Shown here in pieces: positions 35,186 to 44,882 of a DNA stretch of 64,000 bases (the first letter of the stretch is position 1; each line of letters opens with the position of its first letter). The DNA is from Lepas anatifera (Eukaryota > Arthropoda > Thecostraca > Lepadidae). Under the pieces are notes generated by a model that was given only the letters and a program-made list of their open reading frames with translations, made no database searches and was not told where the DNA came from. The stretch is from assembly GCA_034440635.1 (NCBI GenBank), contig JAOTON010001363.1, positions 95,068 to 159,067 on the forward strand, read 5' to 3'. The translations under genes were made by a program, and so were the position numbers.

Positions 35186-37093
35186 TTAACACGCGCATTG
35201 ACGGGGTCTGAGCCACCTTCACATTGACGGGGGCGGGTGCCCGCCCCCTAAGATCTCGAGAACCACGGTAGGTAGGGAAAAACGGTAAACGGCGTTGGGC
35301 TGCCCATCCACTTCTCCATCGAAAACATTTGAACCATTTTTTGTCAGGTCACATTTAAGGTAACGAGAGGTCAAAACATGCCGTCATAGGGCTAACATGT
35401 AAATTCAGTTTTTCGGCCATTACAACTGAAAAAGTAAAGATAGAGCAAAACAACTTGAACTATATGAATCCTCCCAGCAAGCCGAATCGAACGATGTATA
35501 ATTTGACCTTGCTAGGTCAAATCAAGGATTTGACCTGACCTGAGTCAGGTCAAGGGTCAAATCATATAAAATGCATATCATTAGAACTGCAAAGCCCAGG
35601 CGAGTCTAATGCAACTAAAATAAATGCTCTATCACCATCTGTTACTGAGTTATTCCGTAAAAAACATGTTTCCCATGTATTTCCAATGGAGAGGTCATGC
35701 CTCGTACCTGACCTTAGGTCATCGATATCAAAAATACCGGAACATATTTTAGAGAACTCGGTGGGGCCATTATGTGATATGAATTTCAATCGGATAAGTT
35801 CACCCTGCTCCGACTTATGCTATCTTAAACTTTTTTGAGGTCGGGTCACTTGACCTGTACTGGTGACCTGACCTGAGATGACCTAACCTTAAAATTTTCA
35901 CAGAAGTTGTAAAAATGATTAGGGGAAAGGTATGCCAAGTATACCTTGGTATACCACTACCTTTGGTATACCTTGGTATACCGTTTTCCTCATCATTTTT
36001 ACAACTTCTGTGAAAATGTTAAGGTTAGGTCATCTCAGGTCAGGTCACCAGTACAGGTCAAGTGACGTGACCTCAAAAAAAGTTTAAGATAGCATAAGTC
36101 TTAAACTTTTCATACTCATAATATAATCTCAATAATAATAATCATATGTCAATAATAATCTTAATAATCTTAATAATCATAGTCATAATCTTAAAATTTT
36201 TTTGAGGTCGGGTCACTTGACCTGTACTGGTGACCTGACCTGAGATGACCTAACCTTAAAATTTTCACAGAAGTTGTAAAAATGATGAGGGGAAAGGTAT
36301 GCCAAGTATACCTTGGTATACCTCTACCTTTGGTATACCTTGGTATACCTTTTTCCTCATCATTTTTACAACTTCTGTGAAAATTTTAGGGTTAGGTCAT
36401 CTCAGGTCAGGTCACCAGTACAGGTCAAGTGACCCGACCTCAAAAAAAGTTTAAGATAGCATAAGTCGGAGCAGGGTGAACTTATCCGATTGAAACTCAT
36501 ATCATATAATGGCCCCACCGAGTTCTCTAAAATGTGTTCCGGTATTTTTTATATCGATGACCGAAGGTCAGGTACGAGGTATGACCTCTCCATTGGAAAT
36601 ACATGGGAAAATGGTTTTTACCAAATAACTCAGTAACGGATGGTGATAGAGCATTTATTTTAGCTGCATTAGACTCGCCTGGGCTTTGCGGTTTTAATGA
36701 TATGCATTTATATAATTTGATCCTGACCTGACCTCAGGTCAGGTCAAATCCTTGATTTGACCTAGCAAGGTCAAATTATATATCATTCGATTCGGCTTGC
36801 TAAGAGAATTCATATAGTTCAAGTCGTTTTGCTCTATCTTTAATTGTTCAGATGTAATGGCCAAAAACTGAATTTACATGTTATCCCTATGACGGGCATG
36901 TTTTGACCTCTCGTGACCTTAAATGTGACCTGACAAAAAATGGTTCAAATGTTTTCGATAGAGACGTGAATGGGCAGCCCAACGCCGTTTACCGTTTTTG
37001 GCTACCTACCGTGGTTCTCGAGATCTTAGGGGGGTGGGTACCCGCCCCCGTCAATGCGAAGGTGGCTCAGACCCCCGTCAATGCGCGTATTAA
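35186..37093. mobile_element. family A compound element: double palindrome
   Basis: TTAA at 35,186-35,189 and 37,090-37,093, with the family A left-type end (cacgcgcattgacgggg) at both sides in opposite orientation. Order: full arm (35,186-35,935), palindromic centre rich in CCTTGGTATACC (35,935-35,985), short inverted arm (to about 36,108), AT-rich spacer (36,108-36,193), short direct arm (to about 36,300), second palindromic centre (36,300-36,350), full inverted arm (to 37,093). No coding capacity. It can be read as two head-to-head family A half-elements in series. Confidence 0.85.
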
Positions 37094-37596
37094 GGTTATG
37101 CAATGGTACATGCCAAGGCCTTGGCATGTGTCCTTGATCTTAACAGTGAAAAGCCTAAGCAATTATGTTTAAAAAATGATATGCGTCATCATACCGGGTG
37201 ACGTCATCTGAGCAGAAGCACCAGGGTCAACGACCTTGGATATGCTGGTATAACATTGACCTTCGTGTGAAGAGACCTTCCCATCTTAATTTGTTTATAT
37301 GACAGTATTGTGTCACCACTCGGTCTAAAACACAAGCGAGCTGCTGCGACCGTGCAGTTTTGGCCATCCTAAAATCTAGGTCTGATTTTAAACAGAGTTG
37401 GCAGCGTTATAACTAATTTCGCAACATGTATAATGTAGTGATGACGTGTTAGTGTTATTCGGGTTTGATGCGTTCCTTACCACACAAAGCATAAAAATCA
37501 GTATCAACAATGTAAAGCATAAAAGTCCGACGATACAACATTAATCCAGCATATGAAAAGAATGGTCGCACCAATGAAACTTAGAACCAATGTCAG
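37094..37596. mobile_element. family C fragment and unassigned sequence
   Basis: About 37,165-37,330 matches family C ('atgcgtcatcataccgggt', 'gaagcaccagggtcaa', 'gatatgctggta'). The remainder to 37,596 is unassigned. Confidence 0.45.
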
Positions 37597-37609
37597 CTTG
37601 CAGTAATGT

Positions 37610-37647
37610 TGGGGTTTAACGACGCACCAACTGCCAGGGTCATACGG
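37610..37647 (+). mobile_element. 38-bp micro-insert, copy 1
   Basis: The core starts TGGGGTTTAACGACGCACC and ends CAGGGTCATACGG. It is flanked by CTTGCAGTAATGT (37,597-37,609) and CTTGCAGTGATGT (37,648-37,660), which look like a 13-bp target duplication with one mismatch. The same core occurs at 44,836-44,882 in unrelated sequence, also between 13-bp direct repeats. See findings. Confidence 0.7.
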
Positions 37648-37699
37648 CTTGCAGTGATGTATAAGAAAGTTAAGTTGTTACACTTTAAAGAAAGACCCT

Positions 37700-39350
37700 A
37701 TGAATTGCGGACCTCATTCAGCACATGACAGAATTCATGAACGCGTCGATTGGTTAGAAAAATTAAAATCGGTCCACAATTTATTTTTTAGGCTTTCAAA
37801 GTCTACTCTTTATTTTGAGACCGTTGCAATCGCGCAGTCGCACCAGTTCGCCTGCTCTGTAAACCGAGTGGTGACGTCGTAACGTCATATAATCAGGGTA
37901 TATGTCAAGGTCAGCCCGCATGAAGGTCAAAGTCAAAGTCACAAGTCATGGTCATTTACCTCAGTATTCCGGTCAGATGGCATTATTCAGTATGGCGTAT
38001 GCTATGCTACGGCTTCCTGGTTAAGGCTACTCAAGGTCAAGGTCTTAGGTCAAGGTCAAATGTCTTTTTCAATGTCAAACCCTCATTTCCCGCCCAAAGG
38101 CTGCTATAGTGACAGTCATATAATACATCATGGGGAATATGTCATGTTACGTCATAGGTAATTGACCTTGAATGACCTTGACTTTAACACGCGCATTGAC
38201 GGGGGTCTGAGCCACCTTCGCCTTGACGGGGTAGGGTACCCGCCCCCCTAAGATCTCGAGAACCACGCTAGGTAGCGAAAAACGGTAAAAGGCGTTGGGT
38301 AGCCCATCCACTTCTCCATCGAAAATATTTGAAACATTCTTTCAGGTCAAATTTAAGGCCACTAGAGGTCAAAGCATGCTGTCATAGGGATAACATGTAA
38401 ATGAAGGTTTTCGGTCATTTCATCTAAACAAGTTAAGATAGAGAAAAACAATTCAAACGATATGAATCCTCGCAGCAAGCCAAATCGAATGATATACAAT
38501 ATGACCTTGCTAGGTCAAATCAAGGATTTGACCTGACCTGAGGTCAGGTCATGACCAAATTAGATAAAATGCATATCATTAGAACCGCAACGACAATGCA
38601 AATCTAATGCAGCTAAAATAAGCGCTATTTTCCCATTTGTTAATAAGTTATTCAGTTAAAACCATTTTTCCAATGTATTTCCAATGGAGAGGTCATGGCT
38701 CGTACCTGACCTTAAGTCATCGATATAGAAAATACCGTAAAATTTTTTTAGAGAACTCGGTGGGCCGATTATGTGATATGAGTTTCAATCGGATAAGTTC
38801 ACCCTGCTCCGACTTATGCTTTCTTAAACTTTTTTTGAGGTCAGGTCACTTGAACTGTACTGGTGACCTGATCTGACATGACCTAACCTTAAAATTTTCA
38901 TAAAAGTTGTAAAAATTATGAGCAAAAGGTATTATAAGTATGGCGGCGCTACGCGCCGCCGTTTTTATGCCCCCTCCGGAAAACCCGAGGGTGCACGCGC
39001 CCACCCCCGTAAATGCGCGTGTTAAGATATCAGAAAAAACATGTGGTACCTTCTCTCTACGACTTTGTCCGCGTTTGGTGTATTCCCGGCTATTTGAGGC
39101 ATAATCACTGCATTTCCCAATAGGTTTCCAGCACGGCTCAAATTCGACTTTAACGACCTCGTTTGACCATGAAGACATCGAACTAGGTCAATGAAACTTT
39201 GTAATAATTTAGATCACCATCGCCCCCACGCATCCCCCAACGGACCTTTTTCTAGCCCTCTTGGTTTCCGAGATCTCGGGGGGGGCGGGGGGACTTTAGG
39301 ACCCCTTCTTTTGCGCGTTGACACCAGACTCTCTCCACTTTGCGTTTTAA
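37700..39350 (-). mobile_element. TTAA-type element, family C, reversed, carrying a nested family A
   Basis: The right end is TTAA at 39,347-39,350. Read on the minus strand it begins TTAAAACGCAAAGTGGAGAG, as in other family C ends. Interior homology with the 13.7 and 60.8 kb copies is found on both sides of the nested element (for example 'cccaataggtttccagcacgg' region at about 39,114 and the 'gttgcaatcgcgcagtcgca' region at about 37,823). The outer left end is not resolved. Family A sits at 38,184-39,025 with a TTAA on each side. Confidence 0.65.
38184..39025 (+). mobile_element. TTAA-type element, family A, nested in family C
   Basis: TTAA at 38,184-38,187 and 39,022-39,025, 842 bp. It has the same ends, palindromes and central half-site cluster as copy 1 (TGACCTTGCTAGGTCA, then TGACCTGACCTGAGGTCAGG). 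The right-end palindrome is eroded. The surrounding sequence is family C on both sides. Confidence 0.85.
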
Positions 39351-39393
39351 GAAAGTAGGCAATCTATTCCAACTCTCATTAGTTTAACCGTAT

Positions 39394-40115
39394 TGTTGCG
39401 GACTGGATACGTCGGGACTGTGTCTCCGGTCGCTCCGCAGGTTAGCTCAGTCGGTTAAGGCGCTGTTCATTAGCAGTTACTCAGCGATGGTGAGTTCGAG
39501 GCCGAGCGGGCGCTGAGCTTTTAGCTCTCGTGTTAGTTTGTGGGTAGAATATTCGAGAAGGTTTCCAATTGTTCCCGCCCCGTGTTAATGTGTCGTCGAA
39601 TTTCATTGGTCCTCGTGCGTGAGCCGAGCTGAGGTCGTTGTGCCAGCGGGGTCGGGAGGTCAGTCCAGGACCGGACTCGGCCAGGTGAGTCGCACTGTTC
39701 CGCCTCTCCCTCCCCTCCCTCCGAGTTGATCTCAACGATTCGGTGGGTTACAGCCCAGGGCGATTCTCTGGGCTTCCTTCCTCCTGGGCTTGATCGAAAC
39801 AAGCTCTTTACATTCTTGCCATAATGCTGGATAGCAACTAGCATGTCCGGGTCCGATTGGTGGCTTCGATTGGATTCAATCCTTCTCCCTTTACCGACCG
39901 TCTCGCCCCGTTGCTGGCTCGCTTGATGTGCTATTGCCATGTTCCGTCTCGGTGTGTATGCACAATACCGTTAGGGGGCGAATGGGTCTGGTTTGTTTGA
40001 TGCCGTGTCGTTTGGCCATGCGGTTTTGCTTGAATAATTAGTTACCATCTTTATACACACTGTTTTCCTGCCGTCGCTTTTCCCCAAACGAACCCCAGAC
40101 AAAAGGTTCGTAACA
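39394..40115 (+). repeat. 5' LTR
   Basis: 722 bp, TGTTGCGGACTGG at the start and GTTCGTAACA at the end. No obvious TATA box. It contains a tRNA-like A box/B box/TTTT segment at 39,436-39,522. Antisense open frames (to 135 codons) recur identically in the 3' LTR and are not called genes. Confidence 0.96.
39436..39522 (+). promoter_or_regulatory. Pol III-like A box, B box and T-run inside the 5' LTR
   Basis: TTAGCTCAGTCGG (39,442-39,454) fits the A-box consensus. GAGTTCGAGGC (39,492-39,502) fits the minimal B box GWTCRANNC. They are 50 bases apart, and TTTT follows at 39,519-39,522. The D-arm continuation 'ttaaggcgc' resembles type II tRNAs (Leu/Ser). The acceptor and T stems do not pair, so it is not a tRNA. 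It is either a captured tRNA/SINE piece or a working internal promoter. Confidence 0.55.
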
Positions 40116-40116
40116 C

Positions 40117-40129
40117 TGGTGTCAGAAGT
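40117..40129 (+). promoter_or_regulatory. primer binding site, tRNA-Leu type
   Basis: TGGTGTCAGAAGT starts one base after the 5' LTR. It is the complement of a CCA-tailed tRNA 3' end reading ACTTCTGACACCA, as in an animal leucine tRNA whose sequence I recall. This is where minus-strand DNA synthesis would begin. Confidence 0.8.
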
Positions 40130-40158
40130 AGTCACGTAACCCACGTTTGTTTTCACTT

Positions 40159-41274
40159 ATGGATGGTAAGGGTATTACAACAAGGAGTCAGACCCAGAAA
40201 ATTAGTGAACCCAATGGTATGGAAAAGGTGGAGGCAGTGACAGCAGCTCAAGCTGTGTGTTCTGCGGCTCAGTTCCCCAGCTCAGTAGTGAATCAATATC
40301 ACGGCCACCCTTCTCAAGCACAGTTTGAGGAACTACAGAGGCAGGTCCAGACGCTCACTGACTTGATGGGCTCATGCCTTTCTGATTCCATGCCGGCTGT
40401 TGATGTAGGTCAACATGGCGGGGAGAACCTGTCTGACACAAAGCCGGTGGCAAGCTCCATGGGACATTTTGTGCCCCAGCCTTATGATGGAACAATATCG
40501 TGGGCGGCTTATAAGGCCCAGTTCCAAGCTATTGCTGACCAGAATGGATGGAATAATCGGGAAAGGGCTACTCAGCTCATTGCGAGCCTCAGAGGGACAG
40601 CATTAGAGATTCTTGGCCATCTATCACAGGGTGTCGATTTGGACTTTATCATGCTTTCAGAGGCGCTCGACCAGCGTTTTGGGATTCCTCACCAAGAGGA
40701 GCTATTCCTTGCCCAGTTCAGAGATAGAGCAAGGCATCAAAATGAGACGCTCTCTGAGCTCGCATACGATGTCAAGAGATTGGGAACGCTAGCATACCCC
40801 GGGGCACCCGCTGAATTCCTTGACCGGCTGATCCGTGACCAATTTGTTGAAGCATTGAACAACCCAGACATGCAGATATCTGTCATGCAAACCAACCCAG
40901 CAACGCTTCTTGACGCGTTGACTTGTGCCCAGAGGATCGAGGCTCTCCAGAAGTCGTATGGGCGCAAGGATATCCTCTTCAGTGGCAACACTGGGTCAAA
41001 CGTCCATACGGCAGCACCAAATACTAGTGGTGCGACACCAACGCTTGATGTGATCTCAGAGAGGTTGGACCATTTGGAGCGGACTGTAGCTGCGGGAATA
41101 TCGAGGCAGACACGGGTCGGGCCTCCGGCTGGGGCTACTCAAAGGGGCCCAGGGGTGTTGTGCTGGCATTGTGGGAAACCTGGTCACATTCAGCGCAACT
41201 GTCAGCAGCGCCATAGAGCTTCCCATCCAGCGGATCACTATGAAACGAGCGGCGTAACCCGGTCGGGAAACTAG
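40159..41274 (+). CDS. gag: Gag polyprotein
   Basis: 371 codons from the ATG at 40,159, 43 bases after the LTR (the open frame reaches slightly further, to a TTG at 40,147). It forms the particle shell and packages element RNA. The capsid-like part holds FVPQPYDGTISWAAYKAQF and LALDQRFG-type helical segments. One CCHC zinc knuckle, CWHCGKPGHIQRNC, lies at about 41,161-41,202 near the C-terminus. The TAG at 41,272-41,274 follows immediately after a GGGAAAC heptamer. Pol is in the -1 frame. No internal stop, so gag appears intact. Confidence 0.92.
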   Translation: MDGKGITTRSQTQKISEPNGMEKVEAVTAAQAVCSAAQFPSSVVNQYHGHPSQAQFEELQRQVQTLTDLMGSCLSDSMPAVDVGQHGGENLSDTKPVASSMGHFVPQPYDGTISWAAYKAQFQAIADQNGWNNRERATQLIASLRGTALEILGHLSQGVDLDFIMLSEALDQRFGIPHQEELFLAQFRDRARHQNETLSELAYDVKRLGTLAYPGAPAEFLDRLIRDQFVEALNNPDMQISVMQTNPATLLDALTCAQRIEALQKSYGRKDILFSGNTGSNVHTAAPNTSGATPTLDVISERLDHLERTVAAGISRQTRVGPPAGATQRGPGVLCWHCGKPGHIQRNCQQRHRASHPADHYETSGVTRSGN

Positions 41275-41324
41275 GTGAAGCTGGTGATGAAGGGCGATCA
41301 CCAGCTGGACAGATGTCAAGCCCT
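41265..41324 (+). promoter_or_regulatory. -1 ribosomal frameshift cassette (gag-pol)
   Basis: GGGAAAC at 41,265-41,271 is in the correct register (G GGA AAC in gag frame) and abuts the gag stop. After 7 bases come AGCTGGTGAT (41,279-41,288) and ATCACCAGCT (41,297-41,306), a 10-bp stem with an 8-base loop. Loop bases AGGGC (41,291-41,295) can pair with GCCCT (41,320-41,324), giving an H-type pseudoknot. The pol frame is open from 41,244, so a -1 slip gives Gag-Pol. Confidence 0.9.
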
Positions 41325-43787
41325 GATGTAGAGCATGGGTCAAAGTCAGCCGATATTAGATCCCTGAGGGTGATGGGAGCAATAAATGGCAGGACCCACC
41401 CGCTGCTCATCGACACTGGCTCCGCAAAATCATTGGTGAGAGCTGACCTGCTCGAGGATATGGACCTTGGCAGATCAGACGTGGAATTACGTGGAGTGAC
41501 GGGTCACACACTGCCTTTGCGGGGCCCAGTCGAAATCGAGCTGAAAATTGAGGGCGTTGTAAAACGGGTTTCTGTTTCTGCGGCTGACATCCAGGACCCG
41601 TGTATCATCGGGCTTGACTTCTTGTCTAGACACAGCTGCCGAATTGATATCCCGAATTCGCAGCTGATCTTGGGTCACGATCGGGTTCCATTGGTGGTTC
41701 ATGATGACGTTGAAGAGCATACCTTCAGAGTTGTCACACGTGAACCAATACGAAAACCTCCAAGGTCAGAGATGGTGATCCACTGTCCAAAAGGTGACAA
41801 CAGCAATGCCGACCTGGCAATAATTGAGGCATCTGGGGTTCTCGATGGGGGCATTCTAATTGGGAGAACTCTGTGCGATGGTGGCAAAGACCAGATTCCA
41901 GTGTTGATGGCCAACATCTCGGACAGGTTTGTTCACCTACCGGCAGGCACAAGTTTGGGGATATGTGAACCAATTCTCGGCGTTGGTGTTCAGGGCTCTG
42001 TCTCTAGTGAGCTTGGCATCGACTTGCCAGAGCACCTCGCAGACGTGTTCGAACGGAGTCGATCGGAACTCACAGATGTGGAGAGTCAGCGGCTGAAGGA
42101 TCTTCTCATTGAATACGTTGATGTATTCCCGAAGGATGACACGGATTTTGGGTGCACAGATATTACGGAACATACCATTGATACAGGTGATCAGCGACCA
42201 ATTAAATGTCCACCAAGGAAAATCCCGCTAGGAAGGCGTGACGAAGCCCAGAAAATGATCGCAGACATGGAAAACCAAGGCATCATTGAACCCTCTAGCA
42301 GTCCTTGGTCTTTCCCGATCGTGAGGGTGAAAAAGAAAGATGGTAGCCTTCGCTGTTGTGTCGATTATCGGGAACTCAACAAGGCCACTGTAAAGGATTC
42401 ATATCCGCTTCCTAGGATCGATACAACTCTCGATGCACTGTCTGGCAGTCAGTGGTTTTCAACCTTGGACCTGAAATCAGGTTACCATCAGGTAAAAATG
42501 GCCGATCAGGACAAGCCGAAGACCTCATTCTCTGCCGGGAGCGGGTCCAAGCTTTGGCAGTTCAGGGTCATGCCATTCGGGCTATGTAACGCGCCTGCGA
42601 CGTTTGAGCGCCTTATGGAACGAGTTCTGGATGGCCTTGCGTGGAAAACATCACTTGTGTACCTCGATGACGTCATTGTCATGGGAACAACATTCCAGGA
42701 ACAACTTCAACACTTGAGTGAAGTGTTCAAGAGGCTGCGTGATGTTGGACTTAAGTTGAGCCCCAAAAAGTGCACTCTCTTTCAACGAAAGGTGAGATAC
42801 TTGGGGCACATCGTCTCTCCTGAAGGGGTGGCCGCTGATCCAGAGAAAACAAGTGCTGTGGAAGACTGGCCTGTGCCAAGAGGTGTCAAACAGCTTCGGA
42901 GTTTCTTGGGTTTGTGTACCTACTATCGCAGATTCGTCAAGAAATTTGCGCAGATAGCTGCTCCACTGCACCAACTTACTAAAAGAGGGCAGAAGTTTGA
43001 CTGGACGTCTGATTGCCAAGTTGCTTTTGAAGCTCTGAAGAAGGTCTTGGTGACTGCTCCAGTTCTGGCTTACCCGGTAGAGTCAGCATCGTTTGTGCTT
43101 GACACTGACGCAAGCAACTGCAGCATAGGAGGGGTCCTCTCACAAATCTTGGACGGACAAGAACATGTAATTGCATATTACAGTCGTTCTCTCACCAGTC
43201 CCGAACGGAACTATTGTGTGACTCGAAGAGAGTTATTGGCAATTGTTGAAAGCATGAAACACTTCCATCACTATCTGTATGGACGGCAATTTCTCGTTCG
43301 CACGGATCACGCAGCCTTGCAATGGCTTCGAACCCTGAAAGAGCCAGAAGGTCAGCTGGCAAGATGGATCGCGCGTATGGACCAATATGACTTCCAGATC
43401 CAGTACCGCCCAGGGAAGACCCATCACAACGCAGATGCGCTTAGCCGACGACCCTGCGATGCTGCGTGTCGCCACTGCAGCCCAAAGGAAGAAGTCTGCA
43501 GTCTACACTGCAATCAGGCTCTGTTTCATGCTCAGGGTGCAAGCAAAAAGAAATCTCGCCCGTCTTCTGCTGTGTCTCTACAGCACACGATATCATCTTC
43601 ATCATCTCCGACTGCAGGGGATTCGGAGCCTTCCAAAGGGCCACTCCTTGTTGGGAACGAGGAATGTGGCTCTTCACATCAGGGCGTTTCCTTGACTGGA
43701 AATACGCCAAGCCCAGCTGGAGGACGAAGGTATGGGTCCAATCATTCGGCACCTTATGAAAGACAAAGTCAGACCCCCATGGGATGA
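41313..43787 (+). CDS. pol: Pol: protease, reverse transcriptase, RNase H
   Basis: The pol frame is open from 41,244 and should be entered by frameshifting, so the Met at 41,313 (used for numbering) need not initiate. Domains: aspartic protease LLIDTGSAKS (D34-T-G-S) and IIGLDFL; RT with LDLKSGYHQV, QFRVMPFGLCNAPATFERLM and YLDD at 450-453 (42,660-42,671); RNase H with LDTDASNCSIGG (D597-D599 region, about 43,101) and RTDHAALQWL. It ends with 'DALSRR', the usual junction before integrase. The frame then runs 100 codons of non-homologous peptide to a stop at 43,787 because of a frame change near 43,690. Confidence 0.93.
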   Translation: MSSPDVEHGSKSADIRSLRVMGAINGRTHPLLIDTGSAKSLVRADLLEDMDLGRSDVELRGVTGHTLPLRGPVEIELKIEGVVKRVSVSAADIQDPCIIGLDFLSRHSCRIDIPNSQLILGHDRVPLVVHDDVEEHTFRVVTREPIRKPPRSEMVIHCPKGDNSNADLAIIEASGVLDGGILIGRTLCDGGKDQIPVLMANISDRFVHLPAGTSLGICEPILGVGVQGSVSSELGIDLPEHLADVFERSRSELTDVESQRLKDLLIEYVDVFPKDDTDFGCTDITEHTIDTGDQRPIKCPPRKIPLGRRDEAQKMIADMENQGIIEPSSSPWSFPIVRVKKKDGSLRCCVDYRELNKATVKDSYPLPRIDTTLDALSGSQWFSTLDLKSGYHQVKMADQDKPKTSFSAGSGSKLWQFRVMPFGLCNAPATFERLMERVLDGLAWKTSLVYLDDVIVMGTTFQEQLQHLSEVFKRLRDVGLKLSPKKCTLFQRKVRYLGHIVSPEGVAADPEKTSAVEDWPVPRGVKQLRSFLGLCTYYRRFVKKFAQIAAPLHQLTKRGQKFDWTSDCQVAFEALKKVLVTAPVLAYPVESASFVLDTDASNCSIGGVLSQILDGQEHVIAYYSRSLTSPERNYCVTRRELLAIVESMKHFHHYLYGRQFLVRTDHAALQWLRTLKEPEGQLARWIARMDQYDFQIQYRPGKTHHNADALSRRPCDAACRHCSPKEEVCSLHCNQALFHAQGASKKKSRPSSAVSLQHTISSSSSPTAGDSEPSKGPLLVGNEECGSSHQGVSLTGNTPSPAGGRRYGSNHSAPYERQSQTPMG

Positions 43788-44838
43788 GGTTAGCTGTCTC
43801 AGCCCTGAGGCAAAAGACTTAGGGTCTCGTTGGAATGTCCTCAGGGTCAAATCTGGTGTGCTCCAGCACAAATGGGAGTCTGTAGATGGCCTCTGTGTTC
43901 ACTGGCAGGTTGTTACGCCGCGTAAGCTCAGATCACATGTTTTGCAGGAACAACACAACAGCATATCCAGTGGCCATCTGGGTACCAAAAAGACACTTGG
44001 TAGACTTAGACAACGCTTCTACTGGATGGGCATGCGAAGTGACGTCAGGGAGTGGTGCCGTGCATGTCAGACATGCTGAGCTAAAAACGGGCCCCAAAGG
44101 AAAGGAAATGCACCTCTGCAGCTCTACGTTTCTGGGGCTCCAATGAAGCGCGTTGCAGTCGATATCGCGGGTCCGTTACCCACAACCACCTCCGGAAACA
44201 AGTATATCTGTGTAGCTATGGACTATTTTACGAAGTGGCCTGAGGCGATAGCTATACCGAATCAGGAGGCAGAGACCGTTGCTCGCGCTCTGGTGGATCA
44301 CTTTTTCTCACGGTTCGGGGTGCCATTCGAGCTACATTCTGACCAGGGAAGAAACTTTGAGTCCAAAGTGTTCAAGGCATGTTGTGACTTACTGGGTGTT
44401 AGGAAAACGCGCACTACACCATTAAGACCAGAGTCAGATGGCATGGTCGAGCGATTTAATCGTACGTTGGGCCAAGAGCTGGCCAAGTTCTGTTCTAAGG
44501 CACAGAACGACTGGGACGAGAAGCTACCGCTCTTGCTGATGGCATATCGGTCATCGGAGCATGAGACGACAGATTTCTCTCCGGCTAGGGTGATGATGGG
44601 GCATGAGATCCGGCTACCCGTGGATCTGGCGATCGGACGTCCCCCGGAAGTGGAGCCTCCGGTAGCCAGTTCTACGTATGTGGGACGTTTGCGGCATCAC
44701 CTCGCCGAAGTCCACCAGCTGACGAGGACGAATCTGAGGGTTGCAGCCGATGCAATGAAGATGAGACATGACGCAAGAGCAAGGTCTTCGGTTTTCGATG
44801 AAAACGATAAGATGTGGTTCTACAACCCCAGAAGATAA
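43695..44838 (+). pseudogene. integrase, damaged
   Basis: In the frame of 43,732 lie a leader, an HHCC zinc site (HNSISSGH at about 43,953; CRAC at 44,056-44,067), then TGA at 44,077-44,079, then the catalytic core: VAVDIAG (D7), HSDQGRNFE (D67) and MVERFNRT (E103), numbered from 44,143. The spacing is an exact D,D-35-E. It would join element DNA to the host chromosome. Relative to pol the frame has changed, there is one in-frame TGA, and the frame then ends at TAA 44,836-44,838 inside a small insertion. All three lesions should block integrase from this copy. Confidence 0.9.
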
Positions 44839-44882
44839 TTGGGGCTTATCGACGCACCAACTGCCAGGGTCATATGGCGTCG
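44836..44882 (+). mobile_element. 47-bp micro-insert, copy 2, in the integrase gene
   Basis: The core starts TAATTGGGGCTTATCGACGC and ends GGGTCATATGGCGTCG, between direct repeats CAACCCCAGAAGA (44,823-44,835 and 44,883-44,895). The total added length is 60 bp, so the downstream frame is kept, but the core supplies a TAA. CGACGC near the start and GCGTCG at the end can pair. The same core occurs at 37,610-37,647. Confidence 0.8.

Noticed and set aside
39436..39522. Functional tRNA gene in the LTR
   Set aside because: Acceptor and T stems do not pair; only the promoter-like boxes are kept.
39481..39940. Antisense ORFs in the LTRs (84 and 135 codons, identical at 45,891-46,350)
   Set aside because: Identity reflects identical LTRs; no domain or promoter evidence.
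41313..41315. Met at 41,313 as the true start of pol
   Set aside because: The frame is open upstream into gag and a complete -1 frameshift cassette lies there, so separate initiation is unnecessary.
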